64,000 bases of DNA from Streptomyces olivaceoviridis (GTDB lineage: Bacteria > Actinomycetota > Actinomycetes > Streptomycetales > Streptomycetaceae), in assembly GCF_014650115.1 (NCBI RefSeq), contig NZ_BMUI01000007.1, positions 62,001 to 126,000 of the forward strand, read 5' to 3'. A program made the translations under genes and the position numbers. Of the stretch, positions 35,872 to 44,560 are shown piece after piece. The notes below the pieces were generated by a model. The model was not told the DNA's origin. It made no database searches and saw nothing but the letters and a program-made list of their open reading frames with translations. Numbering within the stretch: the first letter of the stretch is position 1; every line of letters begins with the position of its first letter.

Positions 35872-36459
35872 GTGGGGGACCTCCTTCTGGTCCGCCACGG
35901 TGAGACGGAGTGGAGCCTGTCGGGACAGCACACCAGCTGGACCGACCTGCCCCTCACGGAGCACGGCGAGGAACAGGCCAAGTCCCTCGCCCCGCTTCTC
36001 ACCGGCCGGACCTACGCCCTGGCGCTGGCCAGCCCGCTGAGCCGCGCCCTGCGCACCGCCGAACTGGCGGGCATACCCGGGGTCGTGCCCGACCCCGACC
36101 TGCACGAGTGGGACTACGGTGGCTACGAGGGCATCACCACCGTCGACATCCACCGTGCCCGGCCCGACTGGGACCTGTGGACCGACGGCGTGCCGCCCGG
36201 CCCCGAGGGACACCCGGGCGAGTCGCCGGAGGAGATCGGCGCCCGCGCCGACCGGGTCCTGGCCCGGCTGTCCCCGGCCCTGGCCGAGGGGGACGTGATC
36301 CTCGTCGCCCACGCCCACTTCCTGCGGGTCCTCACCGCCCGCCGGCTGGGTCTGCCGCCCGCCGAGGGCCGGCTGTTCCAGCTCGCCACGGGCACGGTCA
36401 GCCGTCTGTCGACGGAACACGACCGCCCGGTCATCACGGAGTGGAACGTCCGGCCGTAG
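35872..36459 (+). CDS. Histidine phosphatase / phosphoglycerate-mutase-like protein
   Basis: 195 residues from GTG 35872. The phosphohistidine motif LLVRHGETEWSLSG is at residues 4-17, and the partner motif ILVAHAHFLRVL lies near residue 145. It is 6 bases beyond gnd and ends the operon. Such proteins hydrolyse sugar phosphates or nucleotides. A sugar-phosphate phosphatase role in the pathway is a reasonable guess; true mutase activity is less likely because of its small size. Confidence 0.9.
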   Translation: MGDLLLVRHGETEWSLSGQHTSWTDLPLTEHGEEQAKSLAPLLTGRTYALALASPLSRALRTAELAGIPGVVPDPDLHEWDYGGYEGITTVDIHRARPDWDLWTDGVPPGPEGHPGESPEEIGARADRVLARLSPALAEGDVILVAHAHFLRVLTARRLGLPPAEGRLFQLATGTVSRLSTEHDRPVITEWNVRP

Positions 36460-36474
36460 CCGCACCGCACAGCC

Positions 36475-36516
36475 GTGTGCCCCCGGTCCGCCGACAGCGG
36501 CGCACCGGGGGCGCAC
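36475..36516. terminator. Hairpin ending the pentose-phosphate operon
   Basis: A 13-bp stem (36475-36487 against 36504-36516, one G-T pair) with a 16-base loop, 15 bases after the phosphatase stop. Confidence 0.8.
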
Positions 36517-36552
36517 CCGTTCAACGCCTGGGTGGTCCGGGCGGATTGACAG

Positions 36553-38046
36553 GTGCCTGCCGCTCGGGTGAGAGTCCCGCTGGTGGAGATCGACGATCTG
36601 ACGGCGGCCGAGGAACGGGTGTGGCGGGCCTTTCCGCGCGGGGAGCCTGTGGACTTCCGTCAGTCGCCCGGCGAGGACCCCGCCGACGGGGCCGGCTGGG
36701 GCGCCGAACGGACCGTGCGGGCCCGGGTGCTGCGGTCACTGCTCCTCGGCGGCCCGCGGCAGGACGGGGAGACGGCCGCGCTCAGTCTCGCGGGCGCCCG
36801 GATCACGGGCCGGCTGGACGTGCAGTACGCGACCATCGACCATCCGGTGCGGCTGCGGCACTGCCACTTCGACGAGGCCCCGCGGTGCCACGCCGCCCGG
36901 CTGCGCGAGCTCAACCTCAGCGAGTCCGTCCTGCCCGGACTGGTCGCCCACGCCGTGCAGGTCGACGGTGTCGTGCGGCTGACCCGCGCCCGGTGCACCG
37001 GGATCGTGCGGCTGGCCGGCGCCCGGATCGCCGGCAGCCTGTACCTGGAGGGCGCCGAGGTGGCCGCGCCGGACGCCGAGGAGCCGGTGCTCCAGCTCAA
37101 CCAGGCCGCGGTCGGCGCCGACCTGTGGGCGCCGGGGCTGCGCGCCGACGGGCAGACTCGGCTGAGCGGCGCGACCGTCGCCGGGTCGGTCAACCTCACC
37201 GAGGCGCGGCTCGGCAACCCCGGGCACGCCGCGCTGGAGGCGGAGACCTTCACCGTCGGCGGCGACCTGCTGGTGCGGTACGCGCAGGTGCGCGGCTCGA
37301 TGGGCCTGCGCGGCGCCCGCGTCGCCGGGCGGCTCGATCTGTCGTACACCTCCCTGTCCCATCCGGAGGGTTCGGCGCTGCGGGCCAGCAGCACGACCAT
37401 CGGCGAGCTGTGGCTGCGCAAGGGGCCGCCCATGGACGGCGCCCTCAATCTGCGCCGCGCGCAGATCGACGTCCTGTTCCTGGAACCGGAGTCGGCGCCC
37501 GGCGAGGTGCTCCTCAACCACCTGTCGTACACCTCCCTCGTCCCGCACGAGCCCGCCGAGCGCCGCCTGCCGATGCTGGAACGGGACCGCGACGGCTACA
37601 TCCCGCACGCGTACGAGCAGCTGACGACCGCCTACCGGCGGGTCGGCGACGACCACGCGGCCCGGCTGGTGCAGCTCGCCAAGCAGCGCCGGCACCGTCA
37701 CACGCTCCCCTGGTACGGCCGGCTGTGGGGCCTGGTCCAGGACGTCACCGTCGGCTACGGCTTCCGCCCGCTGCGCGCCGCCGGCTGGCTGCTGTCACTG
37801 CTCGCGGTCGGTTCCGTCACCTTCGCGCTGCACCACCCGCAGCCGCTGAAGACGGGCGAGGCACCGCCGTTCCAACCGGTGTTCTACACGCTCGACCTGC
37901 TGCTGCCGGTGATCTCCTTCGGGCAGGACTCCGCGTTCGCACCGCGCGGCGGCTACCAGGTGCTGGCCTACGTCCTCGTCCTCACCGGCTGGATCCTGGC
38001 GACGACGGTGATCGCCGGCGTCACCCGCGCGGTCAGCCGCCAGTGA
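36553..38046 (+). CDS. Membrane protein with long repetitive beta-solenoid-like domain
   Basis: 497 residues. The first about 330 residues contain recurring units such as SLAGARITGRLDVQYA, RLAGARIAGSLYLEG, RLSGATVAGSVNLTEA and GLRGARVAGRLDLSYT, at roughly 25-40 residue spacing, resembling pentapeptide-like or bactofilin-like solenoids. The C-terminus has two to three transmembrane helices (about 410-490). The repeat domain should lie in the cytoplasm. Start is uncertain: GTG 36553 is used, with GTG 36568 or 36583 as alternatives. The stop overlaps the convergent dehydratase stop by 14 bases. No enzymatic motif seen; function unknown. Confidence 0.8.
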   Translation: MPAARVRVPLVEIDDLTAAEERVWRAFPRGEPVDFRQSPGEDPADGAGWGAERTVRARVLRSLLLGGPRQDGETAALSLAGARITGRLDVQYATIDHPVRLRHCHFDEAPRCHAARLRELNLSESVLPGLVAHAVQVDGVVRLTRARCTGIVRLAGARIAGSLYLEGAEVAAPDAEEPVLQLNQAAVGADLWAPGLRADGQTRLSGATVAGSVNLTEARLGNPGHAALEAETFTVGGDLLVRYAQVRGSMGLRGARVAGRLDLSYTSLSHPEGSALRASSTTIGELWLRKGPPMDGALNLRRAQIDVLFLEPESAPGEVLLNHLSYTSLVPHEPAERRLPMLERDRDGYIPHAYEQLTTAYRRVGDDHAARLVQLAKQRRHRHTLPWYGRLWGLVQDVTVGYGFRPLRAAGWLLSLLAVGSVTFALHHPQPLKTGEAPPFQPVFYTLDLLLPVISFGQDSAFAPRGGYQVLAYVLVLTGWILATTVIAGVTRAVSRQ

Positions 38047-39823
38047 AGCCGCGCACCGCGTGCTGGGCCGCCAGCCGCACCGGCGCGTTCACGGCGCCGT
38101 ACCCCTGGTAGCCCGGATCACGCTGGACCAGCTCGAAGAAGACCCGGCCGACGGTCTCGGTGTAGCAGTGCCGGAAGGCGCCGCCCGCCTCGCGGTCGTA
38201 GAGGATGCCGAGGTCGCGGTACGCCTCCAGCTCCCCGTCGGGGAACTCGTACCGGGCGGCGAGGTCGTCGTGGTAGTTGCCCGGTACCGGCAGCAGCCGT
38301 CCGCCCGCCGCGCGGAAGGCGCGGGCGGCGGCCACCACGTCGTCCACGGCGAGCGCGATGTGCGCCGCGTGCACGGTGTCGTCACCGGGGGCCGCGCCGA
38401 CCGCGAGGGCGATCCGGACGCTGCCGTCGGCATTGGTGACGGCACGGCTGCGCAGGAGCCCGTAGGGGTCGGCGAGGTCGACGCTCTCCTGCGCGTGCAG
38501 ACCGAGGACGCTGCGGTGGAAGAGCGTCGCCTCGTCGAAGTGGTGCCAGGGCTGGGCGAGCGCGAGGTGGTCGATACGGGAGACCGGGTCCGCTGCCTCC
38601 GCCAGGTCCTCGAAGTCGGCGCGCCAGTCGGGGAGTCCGGGGTGTCCGGTGGCGCAGAAGAAGAGTTCCGTGCCGTCGGGTGCGGCCACCGCGTCGAGCG
38701 GGACGTCCTCGGGGGCACGGCGCCGGGGCAGCACCGGGGCCAGCAGGTCCTCCGCTCGGCGGGCCGCGCCGGCCGGGTCCGGGGACTCCAGGCCGATCGC
38801 GGTGAGCCGGGTGCCCGCCCGGCGGGCGGCGGGGCCGGTGTTGACCAGGACCCGGGCGGTGCCGCGCTGCCACAGGTCGACGGGTTTGCCGCAGTGCCGG
38901 GCGGCCCGGGTGAAGCCGAGGGCGCCGAGCAGGGCGGTGACGGGTTCGGCGTCCGGGGTGAGCAGTTCGGCGAAGGCTACGCCGGTCGGGACGACGGGCG
39001 CGGGCAACTCGGCCACGCCGACGGCCTCCTGGAGGAGCAGCAGGGAGCGGTGGGCGTCGACGGCGGTGGGACCGGCGTCGGCCTGCCGGAAGACGTCGTT
39101 GAAGACCTCCAGGGAGAGCGGACCGGAGTAGCCGGTGCGCAGCACGTGGGTGAGGAGGCCCGGCAGGTCGAAGCCGCCCTGGCCGGGGAAGCAGCGGTAG
39201 TGGCGGCTCCACTGGAGGACGTCCATGGCGAGCAGCGGGGCGTCCGCCAGCTGGAGGAAGAAGATCTTCTCACCGGGGATGTCCTCGATGCCCTTGGGGT
39301 CGCTGCCCCGGGACAGGATGTGGAAGCTGTCCAGGCAGGTGCCGAGGGCCGGGTGCCCGGCGGCCTCGACGACGCGCCAGGCGTGGTCGTACGTACTGAC
39401 GTGCCGCCCCCAGGCGAGCGCCTCGTACGCCACCCGGATGCCGAACTCGTCCGCAAGGTCGGCGAGTCGGCTCAGCTGCTCGGCGGCGAGGGCGTCGTCG
39501 TCCAGGGCGTCCGGGGAGACGCTGGAGCAGACGAGGACGGTGTCGGCGCCGAGCCGCCGCATCAGCTCGAACTTGTGCCGGGCACGGCGGAGATTGCGCG
39601 CGAAGACCTCGTCCGGCACGGCCTCGATGTCCCGCATCGGCTGGTAGAGGTCGATGGCCAGACCGAGGTCGGCGCAGCGGGCCCGGACCTCCTCGGGCGA
39701 GAGGGGGCTGACGAGGAGGTCGTTCTCGAAGATCTCCACGCCGTCGAACCCGGCACGGGAGGCGGCGGTGAGCTTCTCGGTGAGGGGGCCGCTGAGGGAG
39801 ACGGTGGCGATGGAGGTGTGCAC
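38033..39823 (-). CDS. 3-dehydroshikimate dehydratase fused to HPPD-like domain
   Basis: 596 residues from GTG 39823 (AAGGAG site). The N-terminal about 280 residues are a TIM-barrel sugar-isomerase/AP-endonuclease fold with the expected metal ligands: VAYEALAWG, TCLDSFHI, FLQLADAP and LSLEVFNDV. The C-terminal part (about 300-596) is a pair of vicinal-oxygen-chelate domains like 4-hydroxyphenylpyruvate dioxygenase, with IDHLALAQP, HIALAVDD and RVFFELVQRD supplying His-His-Glu. This matches QuiC1-type enzymes that turn 3-dehydroshikimate into protocatechuate. Downstream of shikimate dehydrogenase on the same strand. Confidence 0.92.
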   Translation of the reverse strand: MHTSIATVSLSGPLTEKLTAASRAGFDGVEIFENDLLVSPLSPEEVRARCADLGLAIDLYQPMRDIEAVPDEVFARNLRRARHKFELMRRLGADTVLVCSSVSPDALDDDALAAEQLSRLADLADEFGIRVAYEALAWGRHVSTYDHAWRVVEAAGHPALGTCLDSFHILSRGSDPKGIEDIPGEKIFFLQLADAPLLAMDVLQWSRHYRCFPGQGGFDLPGLLTHVLRTGYSGPLSLEVFNDVFRQADAGPTAVDAHRSLLLLQEAVGVAELPAPVVPTGVAFAELLTPDAEPVTALLGALGFTRAARHCGKPVDLWQRGTARVLVNTGPAARRAGTRLTAIGLESPDPAGAARRAEDLLAPVLPRRRAPEDVPLDAVAAPDGTELFFCATGHPGLPDWRADFEDLAEAADPVSRIDHLALAQPWHHFDEATLFHRSVLGLHAQESVDLADPYGLLRSRAVTNADGSVRIALAVGAAPGDDTVHAAHIALAVDDVVAAARAFRAAGGRLLPVPGNYHDDLAARYEFPDGELEAYRDLGILYDREAGGAFRHCYTETVGRVFFELVQRDPGYQGYGAVNAPVRLAAQHAVRGFTGG

Positions 39824-39970
39824 GGGGGGACTCCTTGGGATGTCACGGTGCCTGTGCCGCTCCCCGGGGGGGTGCGGGGCTGTGCTCACGCGGGCGGACC
39901 GGCGACGGGCGCGGGCCCTCACCTGTGGCCGCGTCGCGTGGGCGCGACCGCCACGACGGGCCCGCGGCCG

Positions 39971-40855
39971 TCAGCCGGCAGCGCTCCCCGAGCGCTCGAC
40001 CCCGGCCAGTTCCTCGATGTCGGCCAGCATCCGCGCACTGTCCGGCTCCCGCCCGGTGAAGAGCCGAAACGCGTCCGCGGCCTGGAAGACGGCCATCCCG
40101 CCGCCGCCCAGCACGGCGCAGCCGGCCGCCCGGGCGGCCCGCACCAGCTCCGTCTCCAGCGGCCGGTACACCACTTCGGCGACCCACAGCCCGGGCCTCA
40201 GCCACTCCGCCGGCAACGGCAGACCGGGGTGGGCGGCCATGCCGGTGGGCGTGGCGTGCACGAGGCCGTCGGCATCGCGCAGTGACGCCCCCAGCCGGTC
40301 CGCCGTCGCCGTCGCCGCCCGGTCGGGGCCGAAGTGCCGCTGGAGGGAGGCCGCCAGGGCCGCGGCCCGGTCGGGCAGGGCGTCCACGACGGTGACCCGG
40401 CCGGCGCCGAGGGTGAGGACGGCGTGCGCGACGGCCGCGCCGGCGCCGCCCGCGCCGAGCTGGACGACCCGTTCCATGGGGGCGTCCGGCAGACCGCGGG
40501 CGAAGGAGGCGGCGAAACCGGTGACGTCGGTGTTGTGCCCGACGGCCCGGCCGCCGTCGAAGACGACGGTGTTGACCGCGCCGAGCGCCTCGGCCCGCGG
40601 GTCGAGCGCGTCCAGGTGCGGCAGGACGAGCTGCTTGCAGGGGTGGGTGATGTTGAGCCCGTCGAAGCCGAGGTCACGGGCGGCGCGGACCAGGTCGCCG
40701 ACCGCCTCCGGCGGCACGCCGAGGACGTCGGTGTCGAGGAGCCGGTACAGGTACCGCAGGCCCTGCCGGTCCGCCTCCCGGTGGTGCAGGGCCGGGCTGA
40801 GCGAGGGGCCGATCCCGGCCCCGATCAGCCCGACGAGATACGAGTCCTTGGCCAC
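39971..40855 (-). CDS. aroE: Shikimate dehydrogenase (catabolic, QuiB/YdiB-like)
   Basis: 294 residues. Interconverts shikimate and 3-dehydroshikimate. Family motifs: SLSPALHHREAD, GLNITHPCKQ with the catalytic Lys, GHNTDVTGF with the Asp, the nucleotide loop [14 protein letters not shown], and GGGGMAVFQAADAF. The neighbours (dehydroshikimate dehydratase, shikimate-type importer, TetR) indicate a breakdown role rather than aromatic biosynthesis. It starts 20 bases from a palindromic operator shared with the divergent TetR gene. Confidence 0.94.
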   Translation of the reverse strand: MAKDSYLVGLIGAGIGPSLSPALHHREADRQGLRYLYRLLDTDVLGVPPEAVGDLVRAARDLGFDGLNITHPCKQLVLPHLDALDPRAEALGAVNTVVFDGGRAVGHNTDVTGFAASFARGLPDAPMERVVQLGAGGAGAAVAHAVLTLGAGRVTVVDALPDRAAALAASLQRHFGPDRAATATADRLGASLRDADGLVHATPTGMAAHPGLPLPAEWLRPGLWVAEVVYRPLETELVRAARAAGCAVLGGGGMAVFQAADAFRLFTGREPDSARMLADIEELAGVERSGSAAG

Positions 40856-40874
40856 GCGGGACCTCCTGAGGCGG

Positions 40875-40902
40875 AGCTAATGTACGAACCAGTACGTTAG
40901 CT
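40875..40902. promoter_or_regulatory. TetR-type operator in aroE-tetR divergent promoter
   Basis: AGCTAATGTAC (40875-40885) and GTACGTTAGCT (40892-40902) form an 11-bp inverted repeat with one mismatch and a GAACCA spacer. It is only 19 bases from the aroE start, so binding of the divergent TetR protein would block aroE. Confidence 0.75.
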
Positions 40903-41019
40903 ATATCAGCCGCACGGGTGGCACGGAAGACCCCCGCCGCGTGCCCCGGCCCTGCTTCTACAATCACCGGCACGCGAACGAGCGCGCCGCCCCGGCGCCT
41001 CACGGCCCGAAGGACAGCG

Positions 41020-41685
41020 ATGACCAGCGTCGACGAACCGGTACAACCCGGCGGGCGGGTGCGCGACGCCGCCCGCACCAAGGCCGAGATCCTCGACGTG
41101 GCCACGCAGGAGTTCGCCCGGGCCGGCTACGACGGCGCCCGCGTGGACGAGATCGCCGCCCGCACCCGCACCACGAAGCGGATGATCTACTACTACTTCG
41201 GCGGCAAGGAGCAGCTGTTCACGACCGTGCTGGAGCGGGCGTACGGGGTGATCCGGGAGGCCGAGCAGCAGTTGGACGTGGACCACCTGGACCCGGTGGC
41301 CGCGATCCGGCGGCTGGCCGAGCTGACCTTCGACCACCACGAGCGGCACCCGGACTTCATCCGGCTGGTCAGCATCGAGAACATCCACGGCGCCGAGCAC
41401 ATCGCGGCCTCCGAGAAGCTCGGCCGGATCGGCTCCCCGGCCCTGGACGTGATCCGCCGCATCCTCGCCGCCGGGCAGGAGTCCGGGCTGTTCACGGCGG
41501 ACGTGGACGCGGTCGACCTGCACGCGATGATCAGTTCGTTCTGCTTCTTCCGGGTCGCCAACCGGCACACGTTCGGCGCCCTGTTCGGCCGGGACCTGGT
41601 GGACCCGGCGCGGCGGGAGCACTACCGGACCATGCTCGGTGACATGGTGATCGCCTACCTGACGGCGGAGCGGACGGCCGACTGA
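41020..41685 (+). CDS. TetR family regulator of shikimate catabolism
   Basis: 221 residues from ATG 41020 with a GAAGGA site. The helix-turn-helix lies at about residues 38-57 (VDEIAARTRTTKRMIYYYFGGKE). The C-terminal domain (LDVDHLDPVAAIRRLAELTFDHHERHPDFIRLVSIENIHGAEHI) resembles TetR regulators of protocatechuate and shikimate-linked catabolism. It lies between the dehydrogenase and the importer and probably represses both until an aromatic precursor such as shikimate or dehydroshikimate binds. Confidence 0.9.
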   Translation: MTSVDEPVQPGGRVRDAARTKAEILDVATQEFARAGYDGARVDEIAARTRTTKRMIYYYFGGKEQLFTTVLERAYGVIREAEQQLDVDHLDPVAAIRRLAELTFDHHERHPDFIRLVSIENIHGAEHIAASEKLGRIGSPALDVIRRILAAGQESGLFTADVDAVDLHAMISSFCFFRVANRHTFGALFGRDLVDPARREHYRTMLGDMVIAYLTAERTAD

Positions 41686-41751
41686 CGGTTTCGCGGGCGG
41701 CCGGCCGACGGTTTCGCGGGCGGGCTCCCGGGACCGGGGACGCGCGAACTC

Positions 41752-41811
41752 TTGACAGCGGGGAAACGCGGGCGCAACATCCCACCCACCCCGACTAACT
41801 ACCCAGTGGGT
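41752..41811 (+). promoter_or_regulatory. Promoter and operator-like element before the importer gene
   Basis: A TTGACA -35 box (41752-41757) and CAACAT -10 (41775-41780) are spaced 17 bases. Just downstream, ACCCA-G-TGGGT (41801-41811) with AT-rich flanks forms a small inverted repeat that could bind a repressor. Confidence 0.5.
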
Positions 41812-41897
41812 TAATTAGCCGCCGTGATCCGGCCCTCGCCCCCCGCTCACTCCCCCTCCTCCGCGCAGGGTGGAGTCCTCCCCGAAGGAGCACCGCC

Positions 41898-43256
41898 GTG
41901 TCCGTCCCCGCTCCCGCCCCCGGCCCCGCGGCCCCGCCCGGCCAGCCGTGGAAGGCGGCCACGGCCGCCTGGATCGGCAGCGCGCTCGAGTACTACGACT
42001 TCTTCCTCTACGGCAGCGCCGCCGCCCTGATCTTCCCGAAGGTGTTCTTCGACGCCTCCGACCCGGCGACCGCGACCCTGCTCTCGCTCGCCACCTTCGG
42101 CGTCGCCTACGCGGCCCGGCCGCTCGGCGCGCTGGTCCTCGGGCACGTCGGCGACCGGCTCGGCCGCAAGAAGATCATGGTGTTCACGCTCATGCTGATG
42201 GGCCTGTCGACGTTCCTGATCGGCTGTCTGCCCACCCGCGCCCAGGTCGGCACGCTCGCGCCCGTCCTGCTGGTGCTGTGCCGCGTCCTTCAGGGCGTCT
42301 CGGCGGCCGGCGAACAGGCGAGCGCCGGCTCGATGAGTCTGGAGCACGCGCCGCCGGACCGGCGCGGCTTCTTCACCAGCTTCACGCTCAGCGGCACCCA
42401 GGGCGGCCAGCTCATCGCCACCCTCGTCTTCATCCCGGTCGCCCAACTGCCCGAGGAGCAACTGCTGTCGTGGGGCTGGCGGGTGCCGTTCTGGCTGAGC
42501 GTGGCCGTCGCCGTCGCCGGCTGGGTCATCCGGCGCCGGCTGCACGAGACCCCGGCCTTCGCCCGGCAGGCGGCGGACGGGGGCGTCGCCCGGCTGCCGC
42601 TCGCGGTGCTGCTGCGCGAGCACTGGGCGGATGTACTCCGGGTGATCGCGGGCGCGCTCGTCGCGTCGGTCAGCACGGTCTTCACGGTGTGGGCGCTGGC
42701 GTACGCCACGAGCGACGCGGTCGGCATGTCCCGTACCGCGATGCTGTGGGTGGGCGCGCTGGCCAACCTGGTGGCGCTCGGCGCGATCCCGTTGTGGGCG
42801 ACGCTGTCGGACCGGATCGGGCGCCGGCCGGTGTACCTGATCGGCGCGGTCGGCAGCGCGGTGGCGATGACGGGTTATCTGTGGGCGATCTCCACCGGCT
42901 CCTATCCGCTGACGCTGCTGCTCGGCGTCGTGGCCTTCGGCATCGTCTACAGCGCGGCGAACGGCGTGTGGCCCGCCTTCTACGGCGAGATGTTCGCGAC
43001 CCGGGTCCGGCTGTCCGGCCTCGCGATCGGCACGCAGACCGGTTTCGCCGTGGCCGGGTTCGCGGTCACCTTCGCCGCCGAGATCGCCGGTCCGGGCGGC
43101 GACGACTGGGCGGCGGTGGCCCTGTTCACGGCGGCACTGTGCGTCCCGCCGGTGCTCGCCGCGCTCACCGCCCGCGAGACGCACCGGGTACCGACGGAAC
43201 TGCTCGGCGAGCGCGCGACACGAGAGGCGTCCCGCCGGGAGCGGGTTCCGGCCTGA
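41898..43256 (+). CDS. MHS-family MFS transporter, probable shikimate/dehydroshikimate importer
   Basis: 452 residues from GTG 41898 (GAAGGAG site), with twelve transmembrane helices. The opening [22 protein letters not shown] and the loop [21 protein letters not shown] are classic for the metabolite:proton symporter family that includes ShiA and KgtP. A second loop, [16 protein letters not shown], marks the second half. It would take up shikimate-type substrates for the two enzymes encoded at 38033-40855. Confidence 0.92.
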   Translation: MSVPAPAPGPAAPPGQPWKAATAAWIGSALEYYDFFLYGSAAALIFPKVFFDASDPATATLLSLATFGVAYAARPLGALVLGHVGDRLGRKKIMVFTLMLMGLSTFLIGCLPTRAQVGTLAPVLLVLCRVLQGVSAAGEQASAGSMSLEHAPPDRRGFFTSFTLSGTQGGQLIATLVFIPVAQLPEEQLLSWGWRVPFWLSVAVAVAGWVIRRRLHETPAFARQAADGGVARLPLAVLLREHWADVLRVIAGALVASVSTVFTVWALAYATSDAVGMSRTAMLWVGALANLVALGAIPLWATLSDRIGRRPVYLIGAVGSAVAMTGYLWAISTGSYPLTLLLGVVAFGIVYSAANGVWPAFYGEMFATRVRLSGLAIGTQTGFAVAGFAVTFAAEIAGPGGDDWAAVALFTAALCVPPVLAALTARETHRVPTELLGERATREASRRERVPA

Positions 43257-43258
43257 CA

Positions 43259-43864
43259 CCGGGGCTGCCGGGCGAGGGAGCCGCGCCGAAGGCACTCCGG
43301 GGTGACCACGGCCTACGGCCACAGGCCAGGCGAAGGGACCGCGGGGAAGGTACGCCGGGGCGGCCGGATGCCCACGGCCACAGGCCAGGCGAAACGACCA
43401 CACCGGAGGCACCCCGGGGGGACCCGGCGCCCACGGCCACACGCCAGGCGAGACAGCCGCGCGGAAGGCACGCCGGGGCGGCCGGATGCCCTCGGCCACA
43501 GGCCAGGCGAGACGGCCGCGCCGGAGGCACCCCGGGGGGGACCCGGCGCCCACGGCCACACGCCAGGCGAGACAGCCGCGCGGAAGGTACGCCGGGGCGG
43601 CCGGATGCCCACGGCCACAGGCCAGGCGAGACGGCCGCGCCGGAGGCACCCCGGGGGGGACCCGGCGCCCACGGCCACACGCCAGGCGAGACAGCCGCGC
43701 GGAAGGCACGCCGGGGCGGCCGGTTGCCCTCGGCCACAGGCCAGGCGAGACGGCCGCGCCGGAGGCACCCCGGGGGGGACCCGGCGCCCACGGCCACACG
43801 CCAGGCGAGACAGCCGCGCGGAAGGCACGCCGGGGCGGCCGGATGCCCACGGCCACAGGCCAGG
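43259..43864. repeat. Higher-order tandem array of alternating 59- and 60-bp units
   Basis: Nine full units (43323-43856) alternate between type A (59 bp, GGAAGGYACGCCGGGGCGGC core) and type B (59-60 bp, GGAGGCACCCCGGGGGGACC core). Both begin with AGGCCAGGCG or ACGCCAGGCG and end with CACGGCCAC. One more degenerate unit lies upstream (43259-43322) and a partial one downstream. The effective period is about 119 bp. It fills the whole 611-base gap between the importer stop and the convergent TetR stop. Long frames across it on both strands are artefacts of a repeat length divisible or nearly divisible by three. Confidence 0.92.
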
Positions 43865-43867
43865 TGC

Positions 43868-44458
43868 TCAGGGGCCCGTGGCGGCGTCGAGCAGGGGGCC
43901 CAGTTCCTTCACGACCGTCGTGAGAGACCGCACGTCCCGCTCCGCGCGCGCCATCAGGATCGCCCCCTCCAACGCGCTGATCATGAGGGTGGCCAGGGAC
44001 TCGGCGCGGGACGGGGGGACGCCCATGTCGGTCAGCGCCTCGGCGACCGGGCCCCGCCAGGTCGCGAACGCGGTGGCCGCCGCGTTCCGGGTCGAGTCGC
44101 CGGACGTGGCGCAGTCGACGGTGGCGGCGGCGACCGGGCATCCCGCCGCGAAGCCGTCCGCCGCGTACTCGTCGGCCCACTGCGCGGCCATCGCCGCGAA
44201 CAGGCCGCTCGGCGTCGGCCGGTCCAGTCCCGCGAGGAAGCGGTCGACCCGTTTGCCCGCGTACCGGCCGGCCCACGCGACGGCCTCGTTGACCAGTTGC
44301 TCCTTGCCCCCGGGGAAGTAGTGCTGGAGGGAGCCGCGCGGTGCGTCCGCGTGCGCGGCGACCTCGCGCATGCCGGTCGCGGTGACCCCCTGCCGCCGGA
44401 TGAGCTGGGCCGCGCTGAACACCATCCGCTCCCGCGGTCCGCGCCGCGCCTGCGTCAT
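43868..44458 (-). CDS. TetR family regulator
   Basis: 196 residues from ATG 44458 (GGAGGTCG site). The helix-turn-helix spans about residues 29-50 ([24 protein letters not shown]). The C-terminal region ([33 protein letters not shown]) is like the LmrA/YxaF-type TetR_C domain. It is divergent from an NAD-dependent dehydrogenase gene with two perfect palindromes between. Its 3' end abuts the repeat array directly. Confidence 0.9.
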   Translation of the reverse strand: MTQARRGPRERMVFSAAQLIRRQGVTATGMREVAAHADAPRGSLQHYFPGGKEQLVNEAVAWAGRYAGKRVDRFLAGLDRPTPSGLFAAMAAQWADEYAADGFAAGCPVAAATVDCATSGDSTRNAAATAFATWRGPVAEALTDMGVPPSRAESLATLMISALEGAILMARAERDVRSLTTVVKELGPLLDAATGP

Positions 44459-44486
44459 CGTCGACCTCCGTTCCTCCGCCGCCACT

Positions 44487-44532
44487 CTATGACCGGCGTC
44501 ATAGCGGCGGCTACTATGACCGCTGTCATAGT
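44487..44532. promoter_or_regulatory. Twin TetR operators, TATGAC-N4-GTCATA
   Basis: CTATGACCGGCGTCATAG (44487-44504) and ACTATGACCGCTGTCATAGT (44513-44532) are two perfect inverted repeats with 7- and 8-base arms, 26 bases apart. They lie between the TetR start (44458) and the dehydrogenase start (44561). They are almost certainly the operators of the divergent TetR. Confidence 0.85.
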
Positions 44533-44560
44533 CGACCCGTGGCGCGGAGGGCGGCCAGCC

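Noticed and set aside
43313..43828. Repetitive minus-strand protein from the 59/60-bp array
   Set aside because: The peptide repeats follow the DNA repeat and equivalent frames are open on both strands, so it is not evidence for a gene.
43323..43856. Possible CRISPR array
   Set aside because: Units are contiguous with no unique spacers, alternate A/B, and no cas genes are nearby.
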